Origin: Betaproteobacteria bacterium
GTDB lineage: Bacteria > Pseudomonadota > Gammaproteobacteria > Burkholderiales > SG8-39
Assembly (NCBI GenBank): GCA_009693435.1
Contig: SHXF01000107.1
Span: forward strand, 1-14,614
Reading direction: 5' to 3'
Length of the DNA stretch: 14,614 nt
The notes under the pieces were generated by a model that was not told the origin of the DNA, did not search any database, and saw only the letters and a list, made by a program, of their open reading frames with translations. Below are positions 6,970 through 13,148 of this stretch, piece by piece (the first letter of the stretch is position 1; each line of letters begins with the position of its first letter). A program made the translations under genes and the position numbers.

Positions 6970-7135
6970 GCAGGGCGCGGGTTTATCGCGCCGGATTGCG
7001 GGCGTCGCGTTGCTCGGCGCGCTGAAGCCGCGCCCTACGGCTCGAACTACAGAGCCGGCGTCGCCGCCGCAGGGCGCGGATTTATCGCGCCGGATTGCGG
7101 GCGTCGAGTTACTCGGCGCGCTGAAGCCGCGCCCT
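6970..7135. repeat. REP-like array between rfbF and mntA
   Basis: Two A-B pairs: A 6970-6992 with B 7016-7039, and A 7069-7091 with B 7115-7135 (B lacks the final ACG). Both pairs have the same 23-nt spacer (CGGATTGCGGGCGTCG...), so one is a duplicate of the other. The remaining intergenic DNA (6856-6969 and 7136-7316) shows no gene or clear signal. Confidence 0.88.
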
Positions 7136-7316
7136 CAAATAAATGCGCCCTGCGCTGGGCCCTGCCCTGCGCGTTGCGGTGCTCTCATGCCGGGAACACC
7201 TGCGAGGGGAACGTTTCGCCGGATTGGCTTCCTTCAGTCCCGGCTTGCCGGCGATCGATAGAACTTTTCTATGCAACAATCACCTTTCGCGCGCTTGATT
7301 GCGCCAAAGGCATGTC

Positions 7317-7598
7317 ATGAGAATTTCGGAAGAATTGGCTCAGAGGGCGACTGCGGTCATCGCGCGCAGCTACGGCGAGAACGCGAAAGTCTGGCTGTTT
7401 GGCTCCCGAGCAAACGATGCCACGCGCGGCGGTGACGTGGATTTGTATGTCGAAGCGAATTCGCCTGAACTCATGGCGGCAATGCGTTGCAAGGCGGAGC
7501 TTGGCGATCTGTTCGATCTCGAGGTGGATTTGATCGTTGGCGATGGCAGCAAGCCCATCCATCGGATAGCCAAGCAGACCGGGGTGCGCCTCAAATGA
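7317..7598 (+). CDS. mntA: MntA-type minimal nucleotidyltransferase antitoxin
   Basis: A 93-aa protein of the minimal nucleotidyltransferase (MNT) family. The active-site signature GSRANDATRGGDVDLYVE (29-46) has G29-S30 and the metal-binding D40 and D42. In characterised MntA-HepT systems such a protein neutralises the HEPN toxin by AMPylating a tyrosine near its RNase motif. The start is ATG 7317 with AAAGG 6 nt upstream; an in-frame TTG 18 nt earlier is less likely. Its stop overlaps the next gene's ATG (ATGA), so the two are co-translated. Note the order antitoxin then toxin, opposite to the hepT-mntA order of some studied examples. Confidence 0.85.
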   Translation: MRISEELAQRATAVIARSYGENAKVWLFGSRANDATRGGDVDLYVEANSPELMAAMRCKAELGDLFDLEVDLIVGDGSKPIHRIAKQTGVRLK

Positions 7599-8077
7599 GT
7601 GAAAACCTGGAACTCCTCGGGAAGAAGCTCGAGCAACTCGTGCGCATGCGCGCCTACCCGGACTATTCGACCCGCAAGATGCAAGGGCCGCTGGAAAAAA
7701 TCCACAGCAAAGGCCTGGATGCATTGACGCCGGAAGAGCACGAAACCATCGCTGCATTTCGCGCGAGGCTAGCCGACTTTCAGGAACATCTCGGGACGAC
7801 CATGCGCAGCGTGGCCATCGAGGAAGAAGTCAACGTGGATCGCTTCGGCTCGGTCCTTGCCTTCATGGAGAAAATGCGCATCGTGGATGACCCGGAGGTC
7901 TGGAAGGCGATCAGGGAGCTACGCAACGACGTTCATCACAAATACGAGCACGACCCTGAGATTCTGTTCCAGTTCTTCAACAGCCTCGCAAAGCACGTGC
8001 CGGTCCTGCTAGGGATTCATGACAAATTGAAGGCATTCGTAGCGCGCACTTACGGTTCCTCGACGAGTACCGGGTAG
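7595..8077 (+). CDS. HEPN-domain (HepT-like) ribonuclease toxin
   Basis: A 160-aa mostly helical protein. The catalytic motif RX4HXY is present as RNDVHHKY (R110, H115, Y117) near the start of the last helices. R and H are the RNase residues of HEPN toxins, and the Tyr is the residue AMPylated by MntA in known pairs. The upstream half (SENLELLGKKLEQLVRMRAYPDYS...) has no motif I recognise. It is coupled to mntA by a 4-bp ATGA overlap and appears complete. The motif plus the MNT neighbour supports the toxin call; the exact HEPN subfamily is uncertain. Confidence 0.75.
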   Translation: MSENLELLGKKLEQLVRMRAYPDYSTRKMQGPLEKIHSKGLDALTPEEHETIAAFRARLADFQEHLGTTMRSVAIEEEVNVDRFGSVLAFMEKMRIVDDPEVWKAIRELRNDVHHKYEHDPEILFQFFNSLAKHVPVLLGIHDKLKAFVARTYGSSTSTG

Positions 8078-8105
8078 GAGACGTTGCGCAACCGATGCGA
8101 TCGCC

Positions 8106-8359
8106 GTAGGGCGCAGATTTATCGCGCCGAGTGGGTGGTGTTGGGGTGATGTGGCGGCGCGCTGAAGCCGCGCCCTACGCAGTATCGTACGGTGCCAGCG
8201 TCGCCGCCGTAGGGCGCGGATTTATCGCGCTGCGGGTGTGACGGCGGGATGGTGCGAATGGTGCGCTGAAGCCGCGCCCTACGCTACGCCCTGCGCTGCG
8301 CCCTATGCTACGCCCTACAGACCCAGCGCTGCCGCCGTAGGGCGCGGATTCATCGCGCC
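8106..8359. repeat. REP-like array after hepT
   Basis: Elements: A 8106-8128, B 8156-8179, A 8209-8230, B 8261-8283 (first stem base changed), A 8337-8359. Between 8280 and 8318 the decayed repeat edge CGCCCTACGCT is reiterated (CTACGCCCTGCGCTGCGCCCTATGCTACGCC-like, cut here for length). The array fills the gap between the mntA-hepT and Phd/UPF0175 modules. Confidence 0.85.
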
Positions 8360-8419
8360 GGATTGTGGGCTTCGGATTCGTGCACGCGAAATATTGTGCT
8401 ATCATTTGATGGCACATTC

Positions 8420-8755
8420 ATGAGCGACGTCTTGGAATCCTTCACTATCCGCGACCTCAGGGAACGCACCGGCGAGTTGGTCAGAAATGCCGAGCAAGGC
8501 AAGCTCGCCGTTGTTGCCAAACATGGTCACCCACTTTTCGTTGCCGTCCCTCTGGACGACGCGATGCTACGCTCGGGTGTGCACGTCGCCCTCGCCATCA
8601 AGCTCTTTCAGGAGGGCACGCTGAGCCTCGGCAAGGCTGCGAAGCTGGCTGGGCTGTCGTACGAAGTGATGGTTGAGCAGCTTGCATCGATCGGCGTGCC
8701 TGCGGTCGACTACCCTCCGGAAGAACTCGACGCTGAACTCGAAGCGCTTGGCTAG
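8420..8755 (+). CDS. Antitoxin: Phd/YefM domain fused to UPF0175 domain
   Basis: A 111-aa protein with two recognisable parts. Residues 5-47 (ESFTIRDLRERTGELVRNAEQG, then VVAKHGHPLFVAVPLDD) form a Phd/YefM-type N-terminal antitoxin domain. Residues 55-108 (HVALAIKLFQEGTLSLGKAA, KLAGLSYEVMVEQL, YPPEELDAELEAL) form a UPF0175 helix-turn-helix domain. UPF0175 proteins are regularly paired with DUF3368 PIN-like toxins, and such a gene follows here. The ATG at 8420 is where the Phd-like sequence begins. A promoter may be the -10-like TATCAT at 8400-8405 preceded by TGTGC; a 15-nt leader would result and no strong Shine-Dalgarno is seen. The antitoxin overlaps the toxin by 8 bp. Confidence 0.82.
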   Translation: MSDVLESFTIRDLRERTGELVRNAEQGKLAVVAKHGHPLFVAVPLDDAMLRSGVHVALAIKLFQEGTLSLGKAAKLAGLSYEVMVEQLASIGVPAVDYPPEELDAELEALG

Positions 8756-9236
8756 CCCGGTTATCGCGGACGCTGGTCCGCTGATCGCCTTCGGCCGTGT
8801 TGGAAAGCTCGACCTGCTGCCTCAGGTCCTCGGACAGATCCTCGTTCCGAATTCGGTCGCGGCCGAATGCCTGGCGGACCCGGAAAAGCCCGGCGCCCGG
8901 GCGATTCGGCTAGCGTTCCGTGCGCGCCTGCTCATCAAGACCCCCGACCCTGCTCCGGTGCAACCGCCGTTTCCCGTACTGGACGGCGGCGAGTCCGCGG
9001 CGATCCGCCTGGCGCTCAAGCTGTCTGCTTCCGTGCTCATCGATGAAAAGGTGGGTCGTTCCATCGCAACCAGGCTCGGACTGAGCGTCATCGGAAGCGC
9101 GGGCGTACTGCTCGAAGCGAAAAAGCGCGGACTGATTCAATCCGTAAGGCCGATCCTGAATTCATTTTCCGCCAATGGCTACCATTTTTCCGATGCCCTG
9201 ATTCAGGCGATTGGCTTGCGGGCCGGTGAACGGTAA
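8748..9236 (+). CDS. DUF3368 PIN-like toxin
   Basis: A 162-aa PIN-fold protein, predicted ribonuclease toxin. DUF3368 landmarks appear in order: VIADAGPLIAFGRVGKLDLL (D8), VPNSVAAECL (E40), LDGGESAAIRLAL (D79, E82), VLIDEKVGRSIA (D99, E100), and the typical GSAGVLLEAKKRGLI (116-130). I place the start at TTG 8748, inside the end of the antitoxin gene. The conserved sequence starts three codons later and no ATG/GTG is available nearby in frame. An 8-bp overlap implies coupled translation. It looks intact and is followed by a REP pair. Confidence 0.83.
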   Translation: MASPVIADAGPLIAFGRVGKLDLLPQVLGQILVPNSVAAECLADPEKPGARAIRLAFRARLLIKTPDPAPVQPPFPVLDGGESAAIRLALKLSASVLIDEKVGRSIATRLGLSVIGSAGVLLEAKKRGLIQSVRPILNSFSANGYHFSDALIQAIGLRAGER

Positions 9237-9270
9237 ACCGCTTTGTCACCGGTAGTCGGGGGACATGGGC

Positions 9271-9388
9271 GGCGCGCTGAAGCCGCGCCATACGCCGTGC
9301 CCGACAACTGCGCTGCCCGTAGGGCGCGGATTCATCGCGCCGAATTGGTGGCGTCGGGGTGCTCGGCGCGCTGAAGCCGCGCCCTACG
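9271..9388. repeat. REP-like elements after the DUF3368 gene
   Basis: B 9271-9294 (CCATACG instead of CCCTACG), A 9319-9341, B 9365-9388. The last copy directly abuts the truncated RelE-type fragment at 9399. Confidence 0.85.
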
Positions 9389-9398
9389 CTGCGTCCGA

Positions 9399-9509
9399 TA
9401 CCTGCGCCAGGCGATAATCCCCGACGCGGTATTGCCAGAACCCGTCCGGATTCTCGCCTCCAAGTGCCTCACCAATCAGGGCTCCGTTGCGCAAGGTCTG
9501 GCGCCAGTT
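9399..9509 (-). pseudogene. RelE/ParE-type toxin fragment
   Basis: The minus-strand frame reads LRNGALIGEALGGENPDGFW then QYRVGDYRLAQ. The W-x-Y-R-V-G-D-Y-R core with a preceding G-E-x-L is the hallmark of the RelE/ParE mRNA-interferase fold. Only about 35 residues remain, with no start codon. The 3' side is cut by the REP element at 9365-9388 and the 5' side merges with the hepT remnant. No RelB partner is seen. Non-functional. Confidence 0.6.
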
Positions 9510-9686
9510 CCATTATTCTGCGAGCGGCCTCCCCTATGTCGGCAACGCTTTCGGCTACCGCACGTTGAGATTTGCCATCCTCCAGAAACCGGCTTTTGTC
9601 AGGCCCTTGGTATCTTCCCTGATATTCCCGATGGCGCCCCTTATGTCTTCAATCCAATCGGGCACGCGCCGCAACTTCCTGTTCAC
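9469..9686 (-). pseudogene. HepT (DUF86/HEPN) toxin pseudogene
   Basis: Starts at a GTG overlapping the mntA stop (GTGA) and reads VNRKLRRVPDWIEDIRGAI, then NIREDTKGLTKAGF. A one-base loss near 9586-9592 then moves the frame to LEDGKSQRAVAESVADIGEA, followed by ARRIMELAPDLAQRSPDW and a TGA at 9469-9471. These two pieces together match the N-terminal two thirds of a HepT protein. The catalytic RNxxxH part that should follow is absent, because sequence from a RelE-type gene takes over. The toxin is therefore broken twice, while its antitoxin gene immediately upstream is intact. Confidence 0.7.
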
Positions 9687-9988
9687 ACCGGCACCACCTC
9701 GTCAAGAACCTGTCGTCGATAACGCGCATGCAGCGCCATGGGTGTCGCTATATCCACGTGCACGCCGGTCAGCGATTCGATTTCCAACTGAATTTGCGCC
9801 AGGCTGATAAGCGTCGTCTTTCCATCCACCGGATCAACAAGAGGATCAACAAGAAGGTCAAGGTCGCTGCTATCCGTGTCGCCACCATGAATGGACGAGC
9901 CGAAGACGCGCGGATTGCGCGCGTCATTCTTTTCGACAATGCGACGAATGTCATTACGATACAGCTGCAATGCTTCAGATGGCTTCAT
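9683..9988 (-). CDS. mntA: MntA-type nucleotidyltransferase antitoxin, orphan
   Basis: A 101-aa minimal nucleotidyltransferase with signature VFGSSIHGGDTDSSDLDLLV (GSX10DXD), the partner class of HepT toxins. The C-terminal part SLAQIQLEIESLTGVHVDIA, then RRQVLDEVVPV, is typical of the family. A perfect 12-bp tandem duplication (9831-9854) gives VDPLVDP just after the second catalytic Asp; it preserves the frame. The ATG at 9986-9988 has AGCAGG close upstream. An unusually strong Shine-Dalgarno-like TAAGGAGG lies 27 nt further up but leads only to a short frame ending in TGA. Its cognate hepT is a pseudogene, so this is an orphan antitoxin. Confidence 0.83.
   Translation of the reverse strand: MKPSEALQLYRNDIRRIVEKNDARNPRVFGSSIHGGDTDSSDLDLLVDPLVDPVDGKTTLISLAQIQLEIESLTGVHVDIATPMALHARYRRQVLDEVVPV
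9831..9854 (-). repeat. 12-bp perfect tandem duplication in orphan mntA
   Basis: GGATCAACAAGA occurs twice in direct succession (9831-9842, 9843-9854). It adds four residues next to the nucleotidyltransferase active site. Confidence 0.75.
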
Positions 9989-10088
9989 AGCCTGCTTTCA
10001 ATTGCAAGACATCGCCTCCTTATACCGACCGTGGAATCGCCGGCAGCCGATCACCAAGGCGTGGGCGATGGCGTGGAATGGTGCGGAT

Positions 10089-10112
10089 GGCGCGCTGAAG
10101 CTGCGCCCCACG
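10089..10112. repeat. Solitary REP-like element
   Basis: Type B (GGCGCG-CTGAAGC-TGCGCC, then CCACG), without an A partner. The rest of the gap between the orphan mntA and the higBA module (9989-10230) shows no gene that I can support. Confidence 0.8.
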
Positions 10113-10230
10113 GCCGCGGCCCTGCGCTGCCTATCCGCGTGATCGGGCGCTCTCTCGATACGGTCAGGTCACGCGCCTGGCCACAATCTCACGCCAAATG
10201 AATGCGCGCACTCGGCCCGGATATGCAGGA

Positions 10231-10563
10231 TTACGCAGCCGCTTGCCTCCCCGGCTCGACAGACAGTCTCATGCCCACCGCCTTCAATACCGCCAAAAGG
10301 GTCTTCAGCGTGGGATTACCTTTGGGCGATAACGCACGATAGAGCGATTCCCTGCTGATGCCGGCATCGGCGGCTATCGCCCCCAGCCCGCCGCAGGCCT
10401 CCGCCACCGTTCGCAGCGCAAGCAATCCCGCTGCGCGGTCATCCGGATTATCCAGCGACTCCATCGCCGCCTTGAGGTACTCCACCGCCAATGCGCGATC
10501 AGCTCGAAGCTCAGCCACCTCGCGGTCGTGATGAGACACCGCTGCCGTTACCCTCTTGGTCAC
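10231..10563 (-). CDS. higA: HigA-like antidote protein (COG3636/HigA2 type)
   Basis: A 110-aa helix-turn-helix antitoxin of the 'addiction module antidote' family. N-terminal region about 1-45 (DREVAELRADRALAVEYLKA); HTH region GLGAIAADAGISRESLYRAL (59-78), then SPKGNPTLKTLLAVLKAVGM, the strongly conserved family core. The GTG start at 10561-10563 overlaps the toxin stop (GTGA), which is the usual arrangement. The order toxin then antitoxin is typical of higBA. It is a paralogue of the antitoxin at 11209-11520. Confidence 0.88.
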   Translation of the reverse strand: MTKRVTAAVSHHDREVAELRADRALAVEYLKAAMESLDNPDDRAAGLLALRTVAEACGGLGAIAADAGISRESLYRALSPKGNPTLKTLLAVLKAVGMRLSVEPGRQAAA

Positions 10564-10883
10564 GCCTGCCTCCTTTTCCAATCGGCCCAGTAGCCTTTGG
10601 CCGTCTTGATATCCGTCGCCTGAGTCTTTTTCGAACCACCGCACAGCAGAATCACAATCGATAAACCGTGCCGGCCAAAATAAACCCGATACCCGGCACC
10701 CGAGTGTTCCCTCAATTCAAGTACACCGTCACCCACAGGCTTGCAGTCACCGAAAATGCCGGCTTCAAGGCGCTTCAAGCGAATCCTGACCTTTGCTTGC
10801 GCCTGTTTGTCGCGAATCGACAGAAGCCAAGTCGTGACTGGTTCCTTGCCGGTGGCGGATTGGTATCGAAAGACCTCATTCAT
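10560..10883 (-). CDS. higB: HigB-like toxin (Gp49/RelE superfamily, COG3657)
   Basis: A 107-aa RelE-fold toxin of the phage Gp49-like killer family, predicted ribosome-dependent mRNA interferase. Family landmarks in order: EPVTTWLLSIRD (14-25), RIRLKRLEAGIFGDCKPVGDG (cut at 20: RIRLKRLEAGIFGDCKPV), VLELREHSGAGYRVYFGR (54-71), IVILLCGGSKKTQATDIK, then AKGYWADWKRR. The start is ATG 10881-10883; a TTG directly before it is also possible. No Shine-Dalgarno is visible. A TACAAT -10 at 10894-10899 would start the transcript almost on the start codon, suggesting leaderless translation. Coupled to higA by GTGA. Appears intact. Confidence 0.88.
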   Translation of the reverse strand: MNEVFRYQSATGKEPVTTWLLSIRDKQAQAKVRIRLKRLEAGIFGDCKPVGDGVLELREHSGAGYRVYFGRHGLSIVILLCGGSKKTQATDIKTAKGYWADWKRRQA

Positions 10884-10893
10884 CAAGTAAAGA

Positions 10894-10908
10894 ATTGTAG
10901 CTTAAAAG
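10894..10908 (-). promoter_or_regulatory. Putative higBA promoter and operator half
   Basis: On the minus strand CTTTTAAGC is followed directly by TACAAT (10894-10899). The paralogous locus has GCTTATAAGC followed by TAAGAT in the same place relative to the start codon. No good -35 is seen. The predicted start of transcription is about 10887, within 4 nt of the ATG. Confidence 0.4.
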
Positions 10909-11013
10909 ACACAATATGAGCAGATGAATACTTCGTGACCTCATCAGGGAGCCGTGACATGGCAGAACCTCCGCTACACGATTGGCATACGCGCCGGCTT
11001 CCTGTCGTCGTAG

Positions 11014-11176
11014 ATGCCCTATCCATCCGCATTTGAGCCTTTTCTCCCGCGCACAGCGCGGATTCATCGCGCCGCGTGGATTCGCGCCGGGATGGTGTGT
11101 GTGGCGCGCTGAAGCTGCGCCCTACGCAACTCACTACAGAGCCAGCGACCGCCGGAGGGCGCGGATTTATCGCACC
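11014..11176. repeat. REP-like array, first copy with long conserved arm
   Basis: A at 11051-11073 preceded by the long arm from 11014 (GATGCCCTATCCATCCGC, then TTTGAGCC); B at 11103-11126; A at 11154-11176. It lies between the two higBA-type loci, and nothing else is seen in 10920-11208. Confidence 0.82.
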
Positions 11177-11208
11177 GAATAGTGGGGAAAATACAGCCTT
11201 GGACCTGC

Positions 11209-11520
11209 TCAGGTATGTGCCCGATGAATTGGCTGTACAGCCAGCCGCATTCCCATAGCCTTGAGAATTGCAGAAAGCGTTTTCAGTTCGGGATTTCCCT
11301 GTTCGGACAGCGTGCGATAGAGCGTATGGGCATTCACATCTGCCTGACGCGCTACCTCCTGAACTCCGCCGAACGCCTTGCTGAGACTGCGTAGCGCCAG
11401 CATCAGATCGGTTTCGTCGCCATCGACCAGTACGGAATTCAGATATTCAGCCGCAAGATCCGGGTCGTGGCGGAACATTTCCACCGTTGCTTCATCGTGA
11501 GTCCGGTGTGCTTTAGCCAT
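11209..11520 (-). CDS. higA: HigA-like antidote protein, orphan (COG3636 type)
   Basis: A 103-aa antitoxin with the same family core as the one at 10231-10563: GGVQEVARQADVNAHTLYRT, then LSEQGNPELKTLSAILKAMGM (cut to LSEQGNPELKTLSAILKA here). The N-terminal segment TVEMFRHDPDLAAEYLNSVL also matches the family. The ATG at 11518-11520 has a good GGAGAAG 4 nt upstream and lies inside the last codons of its toxin gene (8-bp overlap). The toxin is a pseudogene with two stop codons, so this antitoxin is an orphan. With its own ribosome binding site it can still be translated, and the operator upstream of the toxin remnant is preserved. Confidence 0.87.
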   Translation of the reverse strand: MAKAHRTHDEATVEMFRHDPDLAAEYLNSVLVDGDETDLMLALRSLSKAFGGVQEVARQADVNAHTLYRTLSEQGNPELKTLSAILKAMGMRLAVQPIHRAHT

Positions 11521-11848
11521 TTCGCTTCTCCCAATCTTTCAAGAATCCAACTGCTCGCTCAATATCCCGGCTCTGCGACTTCTTATCGCCGCCACTGGTG
11601 AGCAATATCACCTGATTGCCAACCTGCGCGTATTAGACGCGATATCCAGCTCCGACATCAATTCGCAACTCGCCGATGCCGTCTCGCAAGCCGTCTCACA
11701 AGGACCTGCAATCTCCGAACAAACCAGCCTCAACGCGAGCGACACGCTTGATGACGGCGATCTTCGCAATGCGGTCATGCAGGCCGTCAAGCCAATCCTG
11801 ATAGAGATCGTTATCGCTCTCGTCGAGGTAATGGATAATTTCGTACAT
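11513..11848 (-). pseudogene. higB: HigB-like toxin (Gp49/COG3657) pseudogene, two stop codons
   Basis: The frame from ATG 11846-11848 to TAA 11513-11515 is 112 codons, the normal family length. It reads MYEIIHYLDESDNDLYQDWL at the start, then KIAVIKRVARVEAGLFGDCRSL, a TGA (11696-11698), DGLRDGIGELRIDVGAGYRV, a TAA (11633-11635), and QVGNQVILLTSGGDKKSQSR, then DIERAVGFLKDWEKR. The first stop lies in an extra 12-bp copy (11690-11701) of the adjacent unit 11678-11689. The copies differ only by the C-to-T change that makes CGA into TGA. The second stop replaces a Tyr codon of the conserved GYRVY. The toxin cannot be made whole. Confidence 0.88.
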
Positions 11849-11854
11849 GGCTAC

Positions 11855-11882
11855 ATCTTAGCTTATAAGCGAATATTTTCAA
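11855..11882 (-). promoter_or_regulatory. Promoter with embedded palindromic operator of the higB remnant
   Basis: The minus strand has TTGAAA (11877-11882), a 16-nt spacer and TAAGAT (11855-11860). The perfect palindrome GCTTATAAGC (11861-11870) abuts the -10 box, where an antitoxin repressor would block RNA polymerase. Transcription would start at about 11848, the A of the ATG, so a leaderless message is likely. The promoter looks intact although the toxin gene is dead. Confidence 0.6.
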
Positions 11883-12091
11883 GGCCGGCTACACCCCGCT
11901 CTACGCTCGCGCCTTGGGCCGCAGACAGGTGTAGTCTGGTCAAGCGGCCTTCCGGTCGCCGCCCTGAAACGTAATGAACCCCGCCTTCACCGCGCTCACC
12001 TGTGTCGATCATGTCGCGCAGCAGGTCTTCGCCGATGCTACGCGCGGCCATTCGCCCGCGCCCTCAAGATGACAGAAATTTCTTTGCCGAA
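11883..12091. other. Intergenic stretch, no recognised gene
   Basis: A minus-strand open frame from ATG 12051 (MAARSIGEDLLRDMIDTGER, then GEGGVHYVSGRRPEGRLTRL) runs about 45 residues before entering the promoter described above. The composition is protein-like but I do not recognise a family and see no ribosome binding site. It may be a remnant of a decayed gene. No repeat or RNA signal is seen here. Confidence 0.25.
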
Positions 12092-12265
12092 TTCGGCGCA
12101 GATGCCCTGTCTACGCTCCTCTCCGGGCGATTCGCCGCGTACGGCGCGGATTCATCGCGCCGAATCGGTGGTGGCGGGATGGTATGGATGGCGCGCTGAA
12201 GCCGCGCCCTACGCAGTATCGTACGGAGCCAGTGCCACCGCCGTAGGGCGCAGATTCATCGCGCC
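12092..12265. repeat. REP-like array, second long-arm copy
   Basis: The long arm GATGCCCTGTCTACGC begins near 12101 and leads into A 12139-12161; then B 12190-12213 and A 12243-12265. The last A element directly abuts the IS1595 transposase fragment. Confidence 0.85.
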
Positions 12266-12722
12266 AAATAATTGACATCACGTGCCCCGTCGTAAACTTC
12301 GACTTGCCATAGGTGAGGCAAGCAGCGCGAATCAAGCGAGCCAGGATGGAGCGCAGATTGAATCGACGGTTGAATCGATATTGGGCCTCGGCGAGGTAGC
12401 GATGGGCGTATTTGGCAAAGTCAAAGGCATGGTACGTACCGCCGAGGGAACGCTTGAAGTTGCCCAGGAACGTATTGACTGCGCGGAACTGAGGCAATCC
12501 AATGCTGACCTTTCCGCCCCCGGTGACGACGCGCTCATGCTTGGCGCCTACGATCTGGACGGCACCGAAGCACCACAGTCCCCCGGAGACCACGGTGGCC
12601 GAGGGCGAGATCGAGCGGGCTGCGAAGATCGCCACCGCCTCGTTCGTGAACGGCTGCTGGCGCAGGTACACGAACTGCGGCTGCCCGTCGGGTGTGGTCT
12701 GCACCGCGGCGACAAACGGGAC
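12266..12722 (-). pseudogene. IS1595-family (ISXO2-like) transposase fragment
   Basis: The minus-strand frame reads VPFVAAVQTTPDGQPQFVYL, then SPSATVVSGGLWCFGAV, HERVVTGGG, AVNTFLGNFKRSLGGTYHAF, DFAKYAHRYLAEAQYRFNRR. This is the C-terminal half of an ISXO2-like DDE transposase. The N-terminal half with the first catalytic Asp is missing. The motif usually reading VVSDG is VVSGG here, so the second catalytic Asp is also lost. After AACLTYGK the sequence diverges from the family and no proper stop is met before the REP element. Both ends are cut at REP elements. Dead remnant. Confidence 0.78.
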
Positions 12723-12894
12723 AGATGCCCTGTGTACGCGGCTTCGCGGCCGATTCGCCTTGTGGGGCGCGGATTTAGCGCGCCGAATTGCGGGCGTCGG
12801 ATTGCTCGGCGCGCTGAAGCCGCGCCCTACGCCGCGTCCTAGATGTGCTTTACGGAGCCGGCGCTGACGCTGTAGGGCGCGGATTTATCGCGCC
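12721..12894. repeat. REP-like array, third long-arm copy
   Basis: The long arm (GATGCCCTGTGTACGCGG, then CGGCCGATTCGCC) from 12724 leads into A 12763-12784 (loop GATTTAG); then B 12808-12831 and A 12872-12894. A-to-B spacing is 23 nt with the CGAATTGCGGGCGTCGGA spacer, as in the array at 6970-7135. Confidence 0.85.
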
Positions 12895-12921
12895 GAATTG
12901 TGGGCTTCGGATGAGGCTGCT

Positions 12922-13128
12922 CTACCGCAGCACATGAGGTTGAAAAATGGGATCGCGCTCCAGGACCGTGTCGGAGACGGCTATACTTTGCCGAAGCTGC
13001 GGATCGTCGCCGATGGCGCGCCGGCGCCGATCCACGCGATGCGCGCTCTCGAGGTCCCGCTGCAGGTTCTGGAATTGAACGAACCGCCGCTGCGCAAGTT
13101 CCATGGCCGCGACCTGGTTTGGCGAGCG
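12922..13128 (+). pseudogene. FAD-dependent aromatic hydroxylase, C-terminal fragment
   Basis: Reads LPQHMRLKNGIALQDRVGDG, then YTLPKLRIVADG, EVPLQVLELNEPPLRKFHGR, DLVWRA. The order (dG.sl.D..G.GyTL, then GVPL.VL, then Y/HGRDLV) resembles the thioredoxin-like C-terminal domain of PheA/MhpA-type flavin monooxygenases. These normally continue DLVLVRPDQ.VAWR; here DLV joins WRA directly, as if about nine codons were deleted in frame. There is no N-terminal FAD-binding part. It lies between a REP element and a convergent antitoxin gene. Recognition is from memory of the family pattern only. Confidence 0.42.
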
Positions 13129-13148
13129 CTAACCGCCACTTTTGCACA

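Noticed and set aside
12111..12265. Continuation of the IS1595 transposase frame through the REP array
   Set aside because: The residues (WRDESAPYGG and similar) are simply translated repeat sequence. The homology ends before 12266.
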